Shown: one piece after another, positions 1 through 11,408 of the stretch | Layout: each line of letters opens with the position of its first letter | Numbering within the stretch: the stretch's first letter is position 1 | Assembly: GCA_009829735.1 (NCBI GenBank) | Contig: CM020618.1 | Location: 13,560,568 to 13,624,567, forward strand | DNA length: 64,000 bases | Source of the DNA: Pyropia yezoensis | Taxonomy: Eukaryota > Rhodophyta > Bangiophyceae > Bangiales > Bangiaceae | Direction: 5' to 3' | Notes under the pieces: model-generated | Told to the model about the DNA's origin: nothing | What the model saw: only the letters and a program-made list of their open reading frames with translations | Databases searched by the model: none | Translations under genes and position numbers: made by a program

Positions 1-867
1 CGGCCCCCCACCACGACCAGGCCCCTGGCAGCGGGAGAAGCGTGCGGGTGCGGCGCGGGGTCGAGGAAGGCATGGGCGCCCGTGCCTGTTGACCTCGGCC
101 CCGCGAGCAAGATGGCGGCCACTTGCACACCGTGCGCCTTGTCGCCCGCGCACCGTCATCTGCAGCAGCCCCAACCGCGTCACCGCGTCGCCCGGCGCAG
201 GGCGAATGCAAAGGAAAGGAGGAGGCATAGGGCACGACGGAGAGACGTGGGGCAAGGGAGAGGGATCGGGGGAGGGGGTTGTGTTGCTGCCTGTCCGGGG
301 ACGATGGCAGCGTGCTCCCCTCAGTGGTACAATTGCTCACATAGAACGTGGCGGCGCTTCTGTATATACTGTACGTACCGCATGCGTGGAATGCAGGCAG
401 TTGAGATCTTTTTTACCGACATGGCCTTTCTCTGAAACACAGCGCACAGACACCACGCGATCCGTAAACTCTTTCAAACAATGATTAGTTGATCTATCTA
501 TCGAGATATCTAAATCGCCCAGACCTGTAATTTTACCCAAGAAGTGCCAAGCGTATGTATACTCTCAGAACAAGCGCATCACGCGCGTAATCTTTCAGAG
601 GACTACGCGGACGCTGTGAACAATCTCAAAATATGCCTAGTACGCATACGCGCACTCTCGCGGGAAAAACCTGCAGCCAAAAATATCATGCCCGAACGTA
701 CTTTAGCCGGGAACGCCGTCGGGCAGCACATAACGTTCATCTCGGATTTAGCATTGTTTCTCGGACAGACATCAGCTGGATTGAGTTCAACTGGGGAATG
801 TATAGCACTGAGCAAGTTTTTTGCGAATTCAAATCCCATGGCTGAGCAACTAAGTACTGCGGACGCA
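1..867. other. No gene recognised
   Basis: GC-rich for the first 300 bases, then more balanced. ORFs of 117-148 codons occur on both strands, but they overlap each other and none has a recognisable domain. The plus-strand frame at 544-990 contains the repeat described in the next entry; otherwise I see nothing functional. Confidence 0.5.
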
Positions 868-965
868 GCCATCCCCCCTTCAGTCGAGCAGGGCGCGCCT
901 TCAGCGGTGTTCGAACGATTGGTCAGGCAATGCAGTCGTCTGGTAGAGTTTAGATTGCAGACATG
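868..965 (+). repeat. Diverged dispersed repeat, copy 1 (partner at 3957-4060)
   Basis: About 100 bp here resemble 3957-4060 in the same orientation, roughly three quarters identical by eye. In one frame both copies encode a related peptide of the form AIPPxVxQGAPSA followed by an aromatic residue and ER, so the pair may be an exon fragment or part of an old element. The flanks do not match. No domain is recognised. Confidence 0.45.
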
Positions 966-3956
966 TTCTTTCACGAGAATGTCAGCATAAGTTTTACGTG
1001 CAGGCCTTCAGACAGTGAGAGTACCAGACTTGCGTCAAGCTCCCGAGCAATATCCCTCAGCACCTTGCTAGACTCTCATCCTTCAATTTCCCTAAATGAT
1101 TCTCAGAACGGTTCAGAGAATGTACGCTAAAAAAACTTGTAAACATTTCTCCTCGGGCCTCTAGAACAGTTCGAAGAACGGTTTAACATTTTGTTGTTGA
1201 AGTGTCATAAGTCTGATTCTGAAAAGAAGCTTCAGGGATGTTCTTTAGAGTGCATTGAAGGCAGTGTCACCGTTTAGTTGAAAAGGTGATTTTCGCTATC
1301 TTTGGTTATTGAACCATTCAGCAATACTTTTTTTGAATGATCGCGAACGCCACTGCGTGGACGGAGGAGCGCTATCGGACTTCTGCGGAGTGTTTTGTTG
1401 GCGCGTCCTGGAAATAGAGATTGATCGATTTAGAACAGTATTGAAGAAGATCTTTGGAATCTTTCCGTGGTAATCGTGGGATTGCCAAGAGCACGAGTCA
1501 AAACACAAATGGGAGCATCCCACGCGAGCTTTCCTGATCACAATGGACTATGCAAATTCTCAGGAAACATCAAGACTCATTTCTGACACGCCAAGAGCAG
1601 TCTTGAGATTCTTGACGTTGCATGAAACGCGAAGAGAGTTGCTGCCGAGCCAGGGAACGGCGTCTAAAGGACTCTTCGTCTGTCGTGCTCCAACATTCTT
1701 GCAATGTGTTGTGGCGGAACTGACGCATTCCTGTCGCCGACACAATCCAGGAAAGACCTCTAGATTGTTCTCAAGAGAATTATGGCTTCAGTTCTCACGG
1801 CTACTCTGAGAGCAGTTTGTACCCTGTTTGTAGTGAACGGGACTGTGCACTTCCTACAGCTCTCGCGGCCTTTTTGCAAAGCTCGCCATAATAGTTTCGC
1901 GTACCTCTCAATTGTGCTGAGGCACAGGAGCGGGGGCACGAGGCCGGTTGGTTCCATGGCTTTGCCCCCCGCTCTTCGAGAAACGCTGAACGTGTGCATG
2001 GCGAAGCAGCTCTACGCCCATCTTCGGCACTCCCAAAAAAGAGGAGACTTAGTGCTAAAGCCCCTCGTAGCATCCGGAGCGAAGGAAATGAGCGGAAGAG
2101 ACAAGCAAACAGGAATCCCGGGTGAGACTGACGGCAGGAATGATCGCGGGCAAATCCGCACCAGCGCTCTAAGCTTCTTCACTTCATGATTTTAACTTCC
2201 GTCTACGCTTAACTCTGTCTTTGCGGGGATGGAGCGCAATGGCGGCAAGGATGTCCTTCGCACTGAGTGTTAGTGAGCGAGCTCTCTGTAAGGCGCGAAA
2301 GATGATTAAGCGATGTCAGCAATCCCAGATTGGTCACAACCGGCTGGACGGAGTATGCCACAGGGCGGCACGTTCCCCCACGGCTGTATCGGGATCCGAT
2401 CGATGAGCGGTGGGATGTCGACTTGATTCGGCATCACAATCTGTGCGACAGTTTACGGACTCCGGATGGATATGTATGCCTTCTCGGATGGTACTGAACT
2501 GTTTTGGCGTGCCCTAGTTGTATTCAAGTTTTTTTGGTCAAGGCGCTTCATTCCCGCGGCGGAAACCAGGCGCCGACGGGGCATGGCGTGTGCATGCTAA
2601 TGGAAGCGCGCACCGAATGGCATTCAGGAGGGGGGAAAGTGGTGCCTACCGCCCTGGCCCACCACTGCCGAGACATGAGCGGTGGCTGCGGCGGCTCGGG
2701 CAGCCACCACCCAAGCTGTCGAAAAACATAAGCTGCCCCCGTCTCGTAGCCCTCTCGCTTCCCAAACAGAGCGAACACCACCCTACACGTCCCAAATGGT
2801 TTTGTAACACGTTATAGACACAACAATTTCACTGAGAGCAAGAATCTAAAACTATATCGCCCAGACCAGTCGTTAAAGCGCCGACAAGCCAACAGTCCCC
2901 GCGCATCATTCGCACGCGCCGGTCTCGAACTGGAGCATCATTCCGTACCATGAACGCTCTCAACACCCACGTCGGCACGAATAAACACTACGCACACAGC
3001 CATCCCCAGGGCTGTTACGGGGTTCAATGAATTAACTTTAATTTTCATTAATGTATCAATTAATGAATACTTGAATGAAAGGGTCTCAGAGACCCACCAT
3101 TCATTGATTGTCTACTTATGTGACCACTCATACTGAAAACCATGGACAATTTAAACTTGAATCGTAGTTGTTTCGGCAGGCCCTCCGCGCGCTTGCCATG
3201 TCGGCGGCTGCGCCAACACCACTCCCCGCTCACTGCCATCTTCGAGAGCCCCTCAATCGAGACTGCGCGAGGGCCCTGCGAAGAGGCTGAGCCGGCGGCC
3301 CCCCACCCCTCCTCAAGGGGCGCGGCGACACATGCCGCAGGTCGAGCCGATTCCTGTTCAGGTGGTTGTCCTTCACCTGCTTGTTCGAAATGCGACAAAA
3401 GGCCCCGACTCCAGGCAGAAAACTAAACTCCAACATCGTGTCACTTGCCCTGCGGCCAGAGCCGATGCTGGGGCGCGAGGCCGGGAGCCGTGAGCCTCCA
3501 GCACTGTTGTCCGCAGCCTGTCTGACTCTCACCGAATCTTTCTCCTGCCACAGCCATCGCTGACGTGTCGATCCAACCGCTACCCTCAGACTCGCTCGAA
3601 GCTCGTGCGCCGGCTCTGACCACAGCAGCTGGGCGAGAGTCCATCATATCCGTAACGGCACGAAGTAATGTGCATGGGCAAGTGCGAAGGAGACCGCGCG
3701 AGGCTTACAGGGGAGAGGGCGGGCTGGGTCGCAACCAGGTCCACAGGCACGAAGCAGATGTCACCCGCGGGGTGCACCAGAGCATGCTCGGCGACTCCGT
3801 GAACAGCAATCAGCGCCAGAACAGCACCCCTCAACACGACCTGCATGTGCAATTACTTACACTAGTAAAATGAATGATCAATGATACAATGAAGATAAAG
3901 ACAATTAATGAACGCATTAATGAACGCCGAGACAAAAAAGATTCATTTTAACAACC
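966..3956. other. Gene-poor stretch, no coding region supported
   Basis: Only short overlapping ORFs on both strands, none with a domain. The part around 3020-3110 is locally AT-rich with repeated TTAATGAAT-like words, and similar words recur at 3870-3930. I saw no LTR, terminal inverted repeat, tRNA or rRNA here. Confidence 0.4.
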
Positions 3957-4060
3957 GTGGCCATCCCCCCTGCCGTCAAGCAGGGCGCGCCGTCAGCGAT
4001 GTACGAACGTTTTTCAAGAAATGCAGACGTCTGGTCGAGAGTAGATCGCAGACATTTAGG
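3957..4060 (+). repeat. Diverged dispersed repeat, copy 2 (partner at 868-965)
   Basis: Second copy of the repeat at 868-965, same orientation. Several of the differences change amino acids conservatively in the shared frame, but the sample is too small to prove coding selection. The sequence after it is unrelated to that after copy 1. Confidence 0.45.
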
Positions 4061-6800
4061 CGCGCCGACGCACCCCCGCCGCCCTACGCCAGGGGCGCCA
4101 GGGGGGGAAGGGAGGTGGCCGAGAGGCTTTCGCTGGCCATGGCGGGGTGGGGGGGAGGGGGCAAACGCGTCCTCTCTCCAACACGTTGCGGCTGCGTGCT
4201 GCCACGCTGTGCGACCGATGCGCGTCTTCGTTTGCGCGCGAGACGGACCACCCCGCGGCCAAGGGGCGCTCCCACACCGAGACCATGTCCAGGTCTGCCG
4301 CCGCCATCATCCCCTCTCCCCCCCCCCGCGTTCCTGCCAGCCTCACGCCCAAACTCGCGCCGGCGATGGGAAGCCCACCCCTCCTTGTGTCGTCATGTCT
4401 CTCTCCTGCGTTTGCCTTGTTGGCCTCTCCCCACCCGCCTTCTCCTTCTCAACTCCTTGCTCGTCCCCCCTTCGCCCACGCCCCTTTTTTCATTCTCCAC
4501 TGCCCCCTTCTCTGCTCGTACCCCCCCCACCCCTCCCCGCTTCTTCCTCGTCCACGACCCCTCGTGCCGCCCTCCCCCCTCCACCGCTCCCCCTCCCCCG
4601 CTCCCCCTCCACCGCGCATGCCGACCCCCCCCCCCCCCGGCCGCAACCGACGGGCTTCGGTCATGAGGCCGTCCAGCCCTGCGGTGGGTAGCGCGGGCGC
4701 CCGGCAAAGCGGCGGCGGCCATGGCCGGCGCTGGCACCGATGAGCTGCACGTCGACGTTATGGATGACCGCTATTTGTGGACGACCTTGACCTGCCGGTG
4801 GTGAGGGCGCTTGCCACCGCCACCCGCCTGCCACTCGACATGCACGGGATACTGTCCCACCTGGGGGCGTGGGGTGGGGTGTATTTGCGGCTGCCCACAC
4901 CGCGTCGTTGACGTTGCACCTCGAGACGTGCGGGGCCGACGGTGGTGCCACGCCGCGTACGACGCCGACACCCCCTCCCTCCCCCGCGCCAGGACCGACG
5001 ACAGGCTCGCTGCCGCCCGCCGCCCCTGTGCCAAGATCCGCGACGCGGTCTGCTGTGCTCGGCGTGGCGCTCCCGCCCGCGACGCCCGCCAATGACGCGG
5101 TCGTACTGGTCGCCACGTTGGGCGACGTAGACATGGTGCTGGGGATAAGGGTCGAGCTGGGCTTTGGGCGGCCAGTTGTAAATGGTGGGGGTGAAGCCCA
5201 AGGTGGCGGCGCTCCGTGCTGTCGCCAAAAGGGCGCACGGGAACTGGCCATCCAGGTCGACGCGGGAGTGTCGCTGGCGACAGTGGGGGCCACCTCAACT
5301 GCAGGCGAGCAGACGCGCCGGCTTTGGCGCCCCCGACCCGCTACACGTCAATGGCGCAGCTTCGGGCGGCGGTCGATCAGGCGGCGGCGGCGGCGGCTGC
5401 GGCGGCGGTGGCGGCCGCCCCGGCGGCGGTGGCGTAGAGCCGGGTCCACGCGGGGAGGGGGTTGTGCCGGCAAGAGCGGCAAAAAGGTGAAGGGCGGCAA
5501 GGTCTTTGGGCGGGCGCGGGGGAGGGGACAGAGCCGCCAAACGGCCGCGGGCGGCACGGTGCGCGTCCTTTTCACGGCGCGCACTCACCGTACGGAGCTC
5601 TGGACGGGTGGGTGGGGGTGCGACCCCCCCATTCGTGCGCGCGACGGCGCTTGAAAAGAATTGAGGCGCCCTCCCCCTCCCCCTCCTACCGTCCGCCCTC
5701 CAGCCGCCACCTCTATGCCTTGACGGGCGTTGCGTACGGGTCATCCCCCCCCCCCCCGCCGTGTGGCGCCAGGCGCATCGCCAGCACGTCGCCCGACCCC
5801 ACTCGCGGGACGCCCACCCCTGCTGCGGTGAGCACGCCCCCCCACTGACGGTGCACACGCGGCGCAGCCGTCGCCGCCACACCCGCCGCAACACCCACCT
5901 GCGTCGGGGGGGGCGGGGTACGCCGTCGGACCCCGCCACGCCGCGGCCGCAACGTCGCCGGGCGACGGCGCGGGGGCAGCGACGATGGGGACGGCAGCGC
6001 AGGCGGCAGCGAGTAGCCGCGGCCACCGCCTCCGCCCGCGGCCCCCCCTAACGGCAGCCCCCGACGCGTACGACTCGTGGGCGCAGGGCCCCGGCGGGGG
6101 GTTGGCCACCACCGGCAAGCCGTCGCAGTCATTACGGCGACGGCGGCGGGGGAGGGCTGCCACCGTTGCTGCGGCGGCGGCCACCACCGCCGCCACCACC
6201 CCCACCACGGTCCTGGCAATGGCGCTGCCCGACAGACGGCGGCGGCCGCTGCCGCCCTTGGCCCCCACCCCCGCCGTGGCGCACGCCGATGACTAAATAG
6301 CCACCCGCTATGCCCCCCACTATCGTCCGACTGCGATGGGCTGCGGGGAGGGGAGGGGGGAGGTGCTGCCTTGGAGGGGAGGGGGGGGCGGGGGGGGGGG
6401 GGGGCTGCTTGCTGGAAGCGTCGCGGGGGGGGGGTGTGGGCGTAGGTCGGCGTCGCCACGGCGGTGGTGGGCGTCGCCGACCCCATGGGAACGCAATCAG
6501 AGCGCGATCATGAATTCCCTCGCATCGACATGCCAGGGACGGTCAGAACCGCGACCAAACCACGATTTGCCAGACTTTGATTGGCTCAGAGCACAACTAA
6601 CGTCGTGAATCCCATTCGCAATATGGCAACGTGGCACGTAATTGGACGTTAAAACGGCTTGAAACGGCATCAAATCTCTGTTCTGGAGCTTGCAAGTATT
6701 GCAAAGGGTCACATAGTGGTGTGAACGACCCCATCTCGATGTTCCCGGATCGGATTCGACACAACCCATTTTAAGTAACTCCTCCCGGTTTTTGTGCCTG
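4061..6800. other. Very GC-rich low-complexity DNA; possible decayed gene fragments
   Basis: Dense C and G runs and CGG/CCG repeats give long open frames on every strand, mostly Pro, Arg or Gly rich, which are composition artefacts. Two short stretches look more protein-like: a plus-strand piece at 4721-4912 read in two frames, and a minus-strand piece at about 5060-5270 with mixed composition. Neither is intact nor recognisable. Confidence 0.3.
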
Positions 6801-6900
6801 GTTGGGGCACGGATGGGGAATGGGAATGGGGATACCCCATTCTTGTCGGAAATGGGGTGACCCCATCCCCATTCCCCATTCTCGCACGCTGGTTGGGGCT
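6799..6900. repeat. Hairpin-forming inverted repeat flanked by a short direct repeat
   Basis: The word CTGGTTGGGGC occurs at 6799-6809 and 6890-6900. Between them, a GGGGAATGGG-type arm (about 6812-6834) and its complement (about 6861-6881) form an imperfect inverted repeat containing two smaller perfect hairpins. It looks like a small MITE-like or foldback unit. No target duplication could be assigned. Confidence 0.45.
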
Positions 6901-7460
6901 CGACAACGTGTCCGATCGTGATCGCACAGGCAATTTTTGCAATATCATTCTAGCGCGGCACGGTCGATGACGACCGCTTCTCGATCGCTGGCGGATCTGG
7001 CTCCTGCAGAACGTGGAAGGGGGGGGATGCGGTGTGCCAGGTGTCGCGAGGCCGCTGGGTCGACCGCGTCAGGCGGGCAGCCCCCGTAACCCGTCTCCAG
7101 GAGGCCACTCCGCTGCCCGCTGCTGCAGGGCCGCTCGCGTGGAGGGCAGGGCGCCCACGTGGGGCGCCGATATTGTGGGGCGGTCGGTTGCGTGCTGGCC
7201 CCCTCCCCGTCGAGCGGGGGACACGACGTGTTCTGATTGGCCGTGAGGCATACAGTTGGCGGGAGGGGTGGGGGGGACTGCGAGACGCCACCATGGGGAG
7301 CGCGGGAGACAATTTTTTTTATTGGTCGAGCGGACCGGGTCGCGGGTGGGGTGCAGCAGACACTGATTGTGGAGTCTGTCGACGTGACCACCTTCCCCTC
7401 AACCGCCACCGTCGTCGCGACCGTCTCTCTCCCGCGCCACTTTTTTCCCCCCCACGCATC
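6901..7460. other. Region upstream of the Harbinger transposase
   Basis: Presumed 5' flank and left end of the Harbinger transposon. I could not find a terminal inverted repeat matching sequence beyond 19610. Bases 6969-6988 are an exact 20-mer match to 21947-21966. The 150 bp before the ATG at 7461 are pyrimidine-rich and end in C and T runs. Confidence 0.3.
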
Positions 7461-8909
7461 ATGGCCGAGCAGGACCCGCTGGCCCTGGACGTTGAAGCTG
7501 TGCTGGCTGACTCGGAGGACATGGATGTGGCAGAAGCTGTTGCTGCACATATGACTGTTCTGCACCACTGGCGGGTGCGCAAGCGTGGTGCCCTCGTTGG
7601 CGGCATCCGTCTCTTTCGTGGTCGTGTCGTGGCGCGTCGGCCTAATAAGCTGCGCAACTTTGGGAGGGGGTTGCGTGGGATTCTAATCGATAACTTTGGG
7701 GTGTCTGGAAACCCACCGGTGTACGACGAGGATGACTTTGAGCGTCGCTTTCGGGTGCCGCGGAGTGTGTTTGTGCGTGTATACCAGGCTGTGAAGGACC
7801 AGCCTGGGTTTACATAAACTATTGATGCTACTGTCCGACCGCGCGCGCACCCGCTGCAGAAGCTGGTCGCCGCTTTTCGGGTGCTCGCTTATGGGGAGTC
7901 AACTGATCGTCCGGACGAATATTGCCGCATTTCTCGCTCGACGGTGGATAATGCTGTGCGTGACCTGGTGTATTACATTGTGGATATCTTTGGGCCTGAC
8001 TATTTGCGGCAGCCGAACGCGGAGGAGCTGACGATCTTGCTGAAGCGGAGCGCGGAGCGGGGCGTACCAGGCTGTATTGGATCGCTTGACTGCTCGCTTG
8101 GGGAGTGGCGGGCGTGCCCGAAGGGCATGCAGGGGTCCTTTCAGAACCGCAAGGGGTGCAGATCTATCGTTATGGAGACTGTTTGCGATGAGGACCTGTA
8201 CATCTGGCATCTTTTCGTTGGTTGCCCCGGCAGTATGAACGACATCAACGTTATGCAGCAGTCGCCGCTGTACCACGACATCACGGCGGGTTTGTGGCCG
8301 CCACGGGACCGGCCCTTTACCGCCAATGGAGTCACTCGCACGCTGCTGTACTACCTCACTGACAAGATCTATCCCAACGATGCTTTTTTTGTGCAGGCGT
8401 ATGCCAACCCAGACACGGAGAATAAGCGGATCTTTAACCGTTTGCAGGAGGCGCTGAGGAAGGACGTGGAGAGGCTGTATGCTGTTTTGACCGCACGCTG
8501 GCATATTGCCCTTCATCCTGCGCGCTATGCGACTGTCGCGCGGATCACGGTCGTCGCCAAGGCCGTGGCCATTTTGCACAACATGGTTACGGAGGTACGT
8601 CGGGGTGGGTATTTGTCTCGCCGGCGAGCGCGCATGAGAGCTGCAGGGGGGGGGGCGGGGATGGAGGGCGCCGGTAGTGCTGCTCCTCGGGTTGGGGCAC
8701 CCGGCGGTGGGGCTGACGGGGGGCTCCCCCCTCTGGCACACCCTCCCCCCGCTGTTCAGCCACTTAAGCAGCTGCCTGTGGACTCTTTTTTGCGGGCTGC
8801 GCAGGCGTGCAGGGAGGTGCGGAACCAGAACGCGCACGTGGCTTTGCGCAATGACCTGGCGGCCGACATCTTCAAGGAGCGCGCAGCACTTCTGGAGCAC
8901 TACCTTTGA
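7461..8909 (+). pseudogene. PIF/Harbinger transposase, one in-frame stop
   Basis: DDE nuclease that would cut and paste the Harbinger element in the nucleus. One frame runs from the ATG at 7461 to the TGA at 8907-8909 (483 codons), broken only by TAA at 7815-7817, codon 119. The sequence after that stop continues the family without a gap. Three acidic catalytic positions fit the DDE_Tnp_4 pattern: Asp in GSLDCSLGEW (about 8087), Asp in GCPGSMNDINVM (about 8240), and Glu in RKDVERLYAV (about 8470). The C-terminal 90 residues are Gly/Ala/Arg rich, then charged. Its partner gene is the Myb-like protein at 17386-19610. The stop makes it inactive as sequenced unless it is read through or is an assembly error. 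The family call is confident; loss of function is inference. Confidence 0.88.
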
Positions 8910-8938
8910 GTTTTATGGCTGAGCTGGACATAGTACAA

Positions 8939-8990
8939 GAGCAAAGGTTCTTTTTTCCGCGTTGGGCAGGGTTTTTTTTTTCCTTGGAAC
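8939..8990 (+). repeat. 3'-flank motif, inverted copy at 17203-17256
   Basis: Just after the transposase stop comes a block of the form GAGCRAAGG, T-run, CGTTSGGCAGGG, T-run. The same block lies in reverse complement just after the stop of the minus-strand Myb gene. Each Harbinger gene therefore carries this motif in its 3' flank in sense orientation. A role in RNA 3'-end formation is possible; that is inference. Confidence 0.5.
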
Positions 8991-9116
8991 ACTTCGCCGT
9001 ACCGCAGAGCTTGGGCAGTATAGTACAAAAGTACAAGAGAGCGCCAGCGTCCATAAAACAGTGCGCCATGATAGAAACAACGGCCCGACTTCAGTATATA
9101 CGTGAGTGTAGGGCGG

Positions 9117-10085
9117 TGTAAGGATTTGCACCTTAATTCGCCACCCGGAACCCAGGGGATATGGACTGGGACCTCTCCTTACATGTCCGGCCCTGATAAC
9201 TCCCCCCAAGACACATCAATTCCCCACTACCCTGGGCGACACCACGCTGTATCCCTGACATTTTGCGGGCGTCGGCCGACCGCACGAAAGCCGCCGTCAA
9301 CGTACTGTCGGAACCCTGTCATGGACGTCGAAACTCGACAACGAGGAGCGAGTGACATCGTCGACCAACCACGGGCGGACATCCCCGTCTGTGCTGCCTG
9401 AATTTTATTCTCTGCGCTGTTTGAAAGCTGGCATCAAGGACCAGTCACATGATTCACCGACACTGAGGACACCACACATCCTCGCTGGCGGCTGAGTCCG
9501 ATATGACTGGCTCGCCGGCTTTTGGATTGATTGAATTCGGCCAGCTGGTTGGTGACTGGCTGGCCGGTCAAGAGATTGATTGAATTTGGCCTTGCTGGCC
9601 TTTACAGCCGGTCGGACCTTCTGGCCGACCGGCGTGTGGAGCCGGCTGGTGGGGCGCGCTGGGCGCCATCCACGGGACCCCTTCGCTTCGGGCAAACTGG
9701 GGCTGCTCTCCTTTCGTGCGCACGCCCGCCCATGCTTTGTTCTCAGAGACATGCTTTGTTTTTGGACCGTTCTGTGCCTACCGGCGGTGCGATGGGGAAA
9801 GGCATGTTTTGGGGCACCTCAGGTGCCCCGACGCGAGTATATAGTGTGTGGGTGTCGGCGCCACCGGGGGAGACGAGAGGGGAAACGACAGACACAGACC
9901 AAAGACACTGTTTACCGTTTGTACCCTCGATCCCCACCGACGTCGCGCCCATCTTCTTCCCCAGACCCACCCCCGTCGAGACCACCGTCCTCTTCCCCAT
10001 GACCCGCCGGCCCATTGGCTCGCAGGGCCCGCTGACACCCCCACGAGTACGTTGAGGGCTCCCCGGTTTTGGGTGGGTCCTCACA
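9117..10085 (+). repeat. 5' LTR of gypsy-1
   Basis: Begins TGTAAGG and ends CTCACA. It carries a promoter-like block at 9811-9843. Most differences from the 3' LTR cluster in two short patches, one at bases 14-19 of the LTR and one about 85 bp from its end. Confidence 0.97.
9811..9843 (+). promoter_or_regulatory. LTR core promoter: palindrome plus TATA box
   Basis: A perfect 9-bp inverted repeat around one central base (GGGGCACCT C AGGTGCCCC, 9811-9829) lies nine bases before TATATA at 9838-9843. The same arrangement is at 16512-16544 in the 3' LTR. This is a plausible RNA polymerase II promoter with a factor-binding palindrome. No expression evidence is available. Confidence 0.5.
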
Positions 10086-10087
10086 TG

Positions 10088-10099
10088 TGGTAGCTTCCG
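10088..10099 (+). promoter_or_regulatory. Primer-binding site of gypsy-1
   Basis: Two bases after the 5' LTR the sequence reads TGGTAGC and continues TTCCG. This is the complement expected for a tRNA 3' end closing in GCTACCA, which fits initiator tRNA-Met with its A1:U72 pair. It would prime minus-strand reverse transcription. The exact tRNA is inferred. Confidence 0.7.
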
Positions 10100-10315
10100 A
10101 TTGTTCGACTTTCTACCTGGCGGTGATTGCGATTCCGTGCGTGATTTGGACCTCCCTGCGATTGTGACGTCGTGTTGCCCCCTGCGTTCGGCTTGCCACG
10201 GGCATTGTAATACGAACGCAGTGGGTTCCACGAATCACACCGAAAGAATATTTCCCTGACACTGCCATCGCGCTTGATGTCACGGACTTTCTCTTTTTGG
10301 TCAACCGATTGTTGA

Positions 10316-11065
10316 ATCCCAGTGAGTTCCAAATCAGGTTCCGAATATTCTTCCTCGGCTGTGGCGGCCGCGTCGGCATCCTCGGGCACGACGGCCCGCA
10401 ACACGGAGGCCACGTCACGTGGCAACCCTGAGACCCGCGCACCCCTGACGACCCGCGCACCCCCCACGACCCGCGGCGCTGGTACAGCGCGCGGCTCGTC
10501 GGCACGCGGCAGTCCGTCGGCACGCGGCCCCGTGGGAGGGCACCACCACCCGGGTGCACGCAGCCCCCTGGCGGGCGCCTTCTCCACCTCCACCCAGGCG
10601 GCCCCATCGCACCTATCCCTGCTGGGGCGGACCGCTTCCAAGCCCCCCCTCCCGGGCAAGGGCAAGGGCCCTGCCTCGGCGGGCACAGCGGCCCGGACGA
10701 ACCGGCGCCTGCTGCTACCCCCGCAGGAACCGGCGCGCCGTTTCATCGCGCCGCCCCCACCGCTGATTGGGCACATTAAGCCGACCACCGCGCGGGCGGT
10801 GGAACAGCGCGAACAGCGCCGAATCGCCAAGGCCCGCCGCACTCCACTGGGCACACACCAGTGTAAGCCCTGTGGTGTGACGTGCAACAGCCTATCGGTG
10901 TTGCGCGACCATCGCATCGCACGTCGGCATCGCAACACTGTCAATCGCCCTTCCACTCTCCCACGCAGCGATTCCTGTGGGCGTGCATTTGATTCGGTGG
11001 TTCAGTTCGAAAGCCACTTGCGTGGCAAGGCGCACCACCGCCAGCTGGCGCGGGGCACCAATTGA
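10316..11065 (+). CDS. Extra ORF before gag in gypsy-1, U1-type zinc finger protein
   Basis: Open for about 249 codons between the primer-binding site and gag, but without any ATG: the first usable codon is GTG at 10322. The N-terminal half is rich in Ser, Thr, Arg and Pro. Near the C terminus is one finger of the form C-x2-C-x12-H-x5-H (about 10863-10931), the spacing of U1/matrin-type fingers that bind RNA. A second copy follows with its first Cys replaced by Ser but the H-x5-H intact. Gypsy elements do not normally carry an ORF here. Lack of ATG suggests a missing exon, a non-AUG start or decay. Function is unknown; nucleic-acid binding is inferred from the finger. Confidence 0.55.
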   Translation: MPVSSKSGSEYSSSAVAAASASSGTTARNTEATSRGNPETRAPLTTRAPPTTRGAGTARGSSARGSPSARGPVGGHHHPGARSPLAGAFSTSTQAAPSHLSLLGRTASKPPLPGKGKGPASAGTAARTNRRLLLPPQEPARRFIAPPPPLIGHIKPTTARAVEQREQRRIAKARRTPLGTHQCKPCGVTCNSLSVLRDHRIARRHRNTVNRPSTLPRSDSCGRAFDSVVQFESHLRGKAHHRQLARGTN

Positions 11066-11408
11066 CAACCCCCATTGATTTACCGCGAGAGCCCAATTTT
11101 CCCCCTCTGATCTCCCCCCCGCGTGAGAATCCGACAAGACCGAATCGGGCCCGAGCGCGGACGCCAAGCGAAAGTCCGATTGCGCGCCCTCGTACGATTT
11201 GCTCGTGATTGGATTTAACGAAATAGTGTTACCTGCTCTTGATCTCGTCGCCGCCGTCCCGCGGAACTTAACCAATTGTCGCGCGCCACTACGTCGCTTG
11301 ACCGAATCACTCGCGCAAATTCTTCCGGACTTCGACTGGGCATTTTGTGTAAGACCAGGTCGCTCTGTCCTGTGAAACTGTAACTCTGGGAGTTATCGCT
11401 TCGAATCG

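Noticed and set aside
5713-6486. Long minus-strand ORFs in the 5.3-6.5 kb GC region
   Set aside because: Pro/Arg/Ala bias from CGG/CCG runs, mirrored in other frames.
10081-10956. 291-codon minus-strand ORF in the gypsy-1 leader
   Set aside because: Antisense to the zinc-finger ORF and compositionally biased; the plus-strand frame has the C2H2 pattern.
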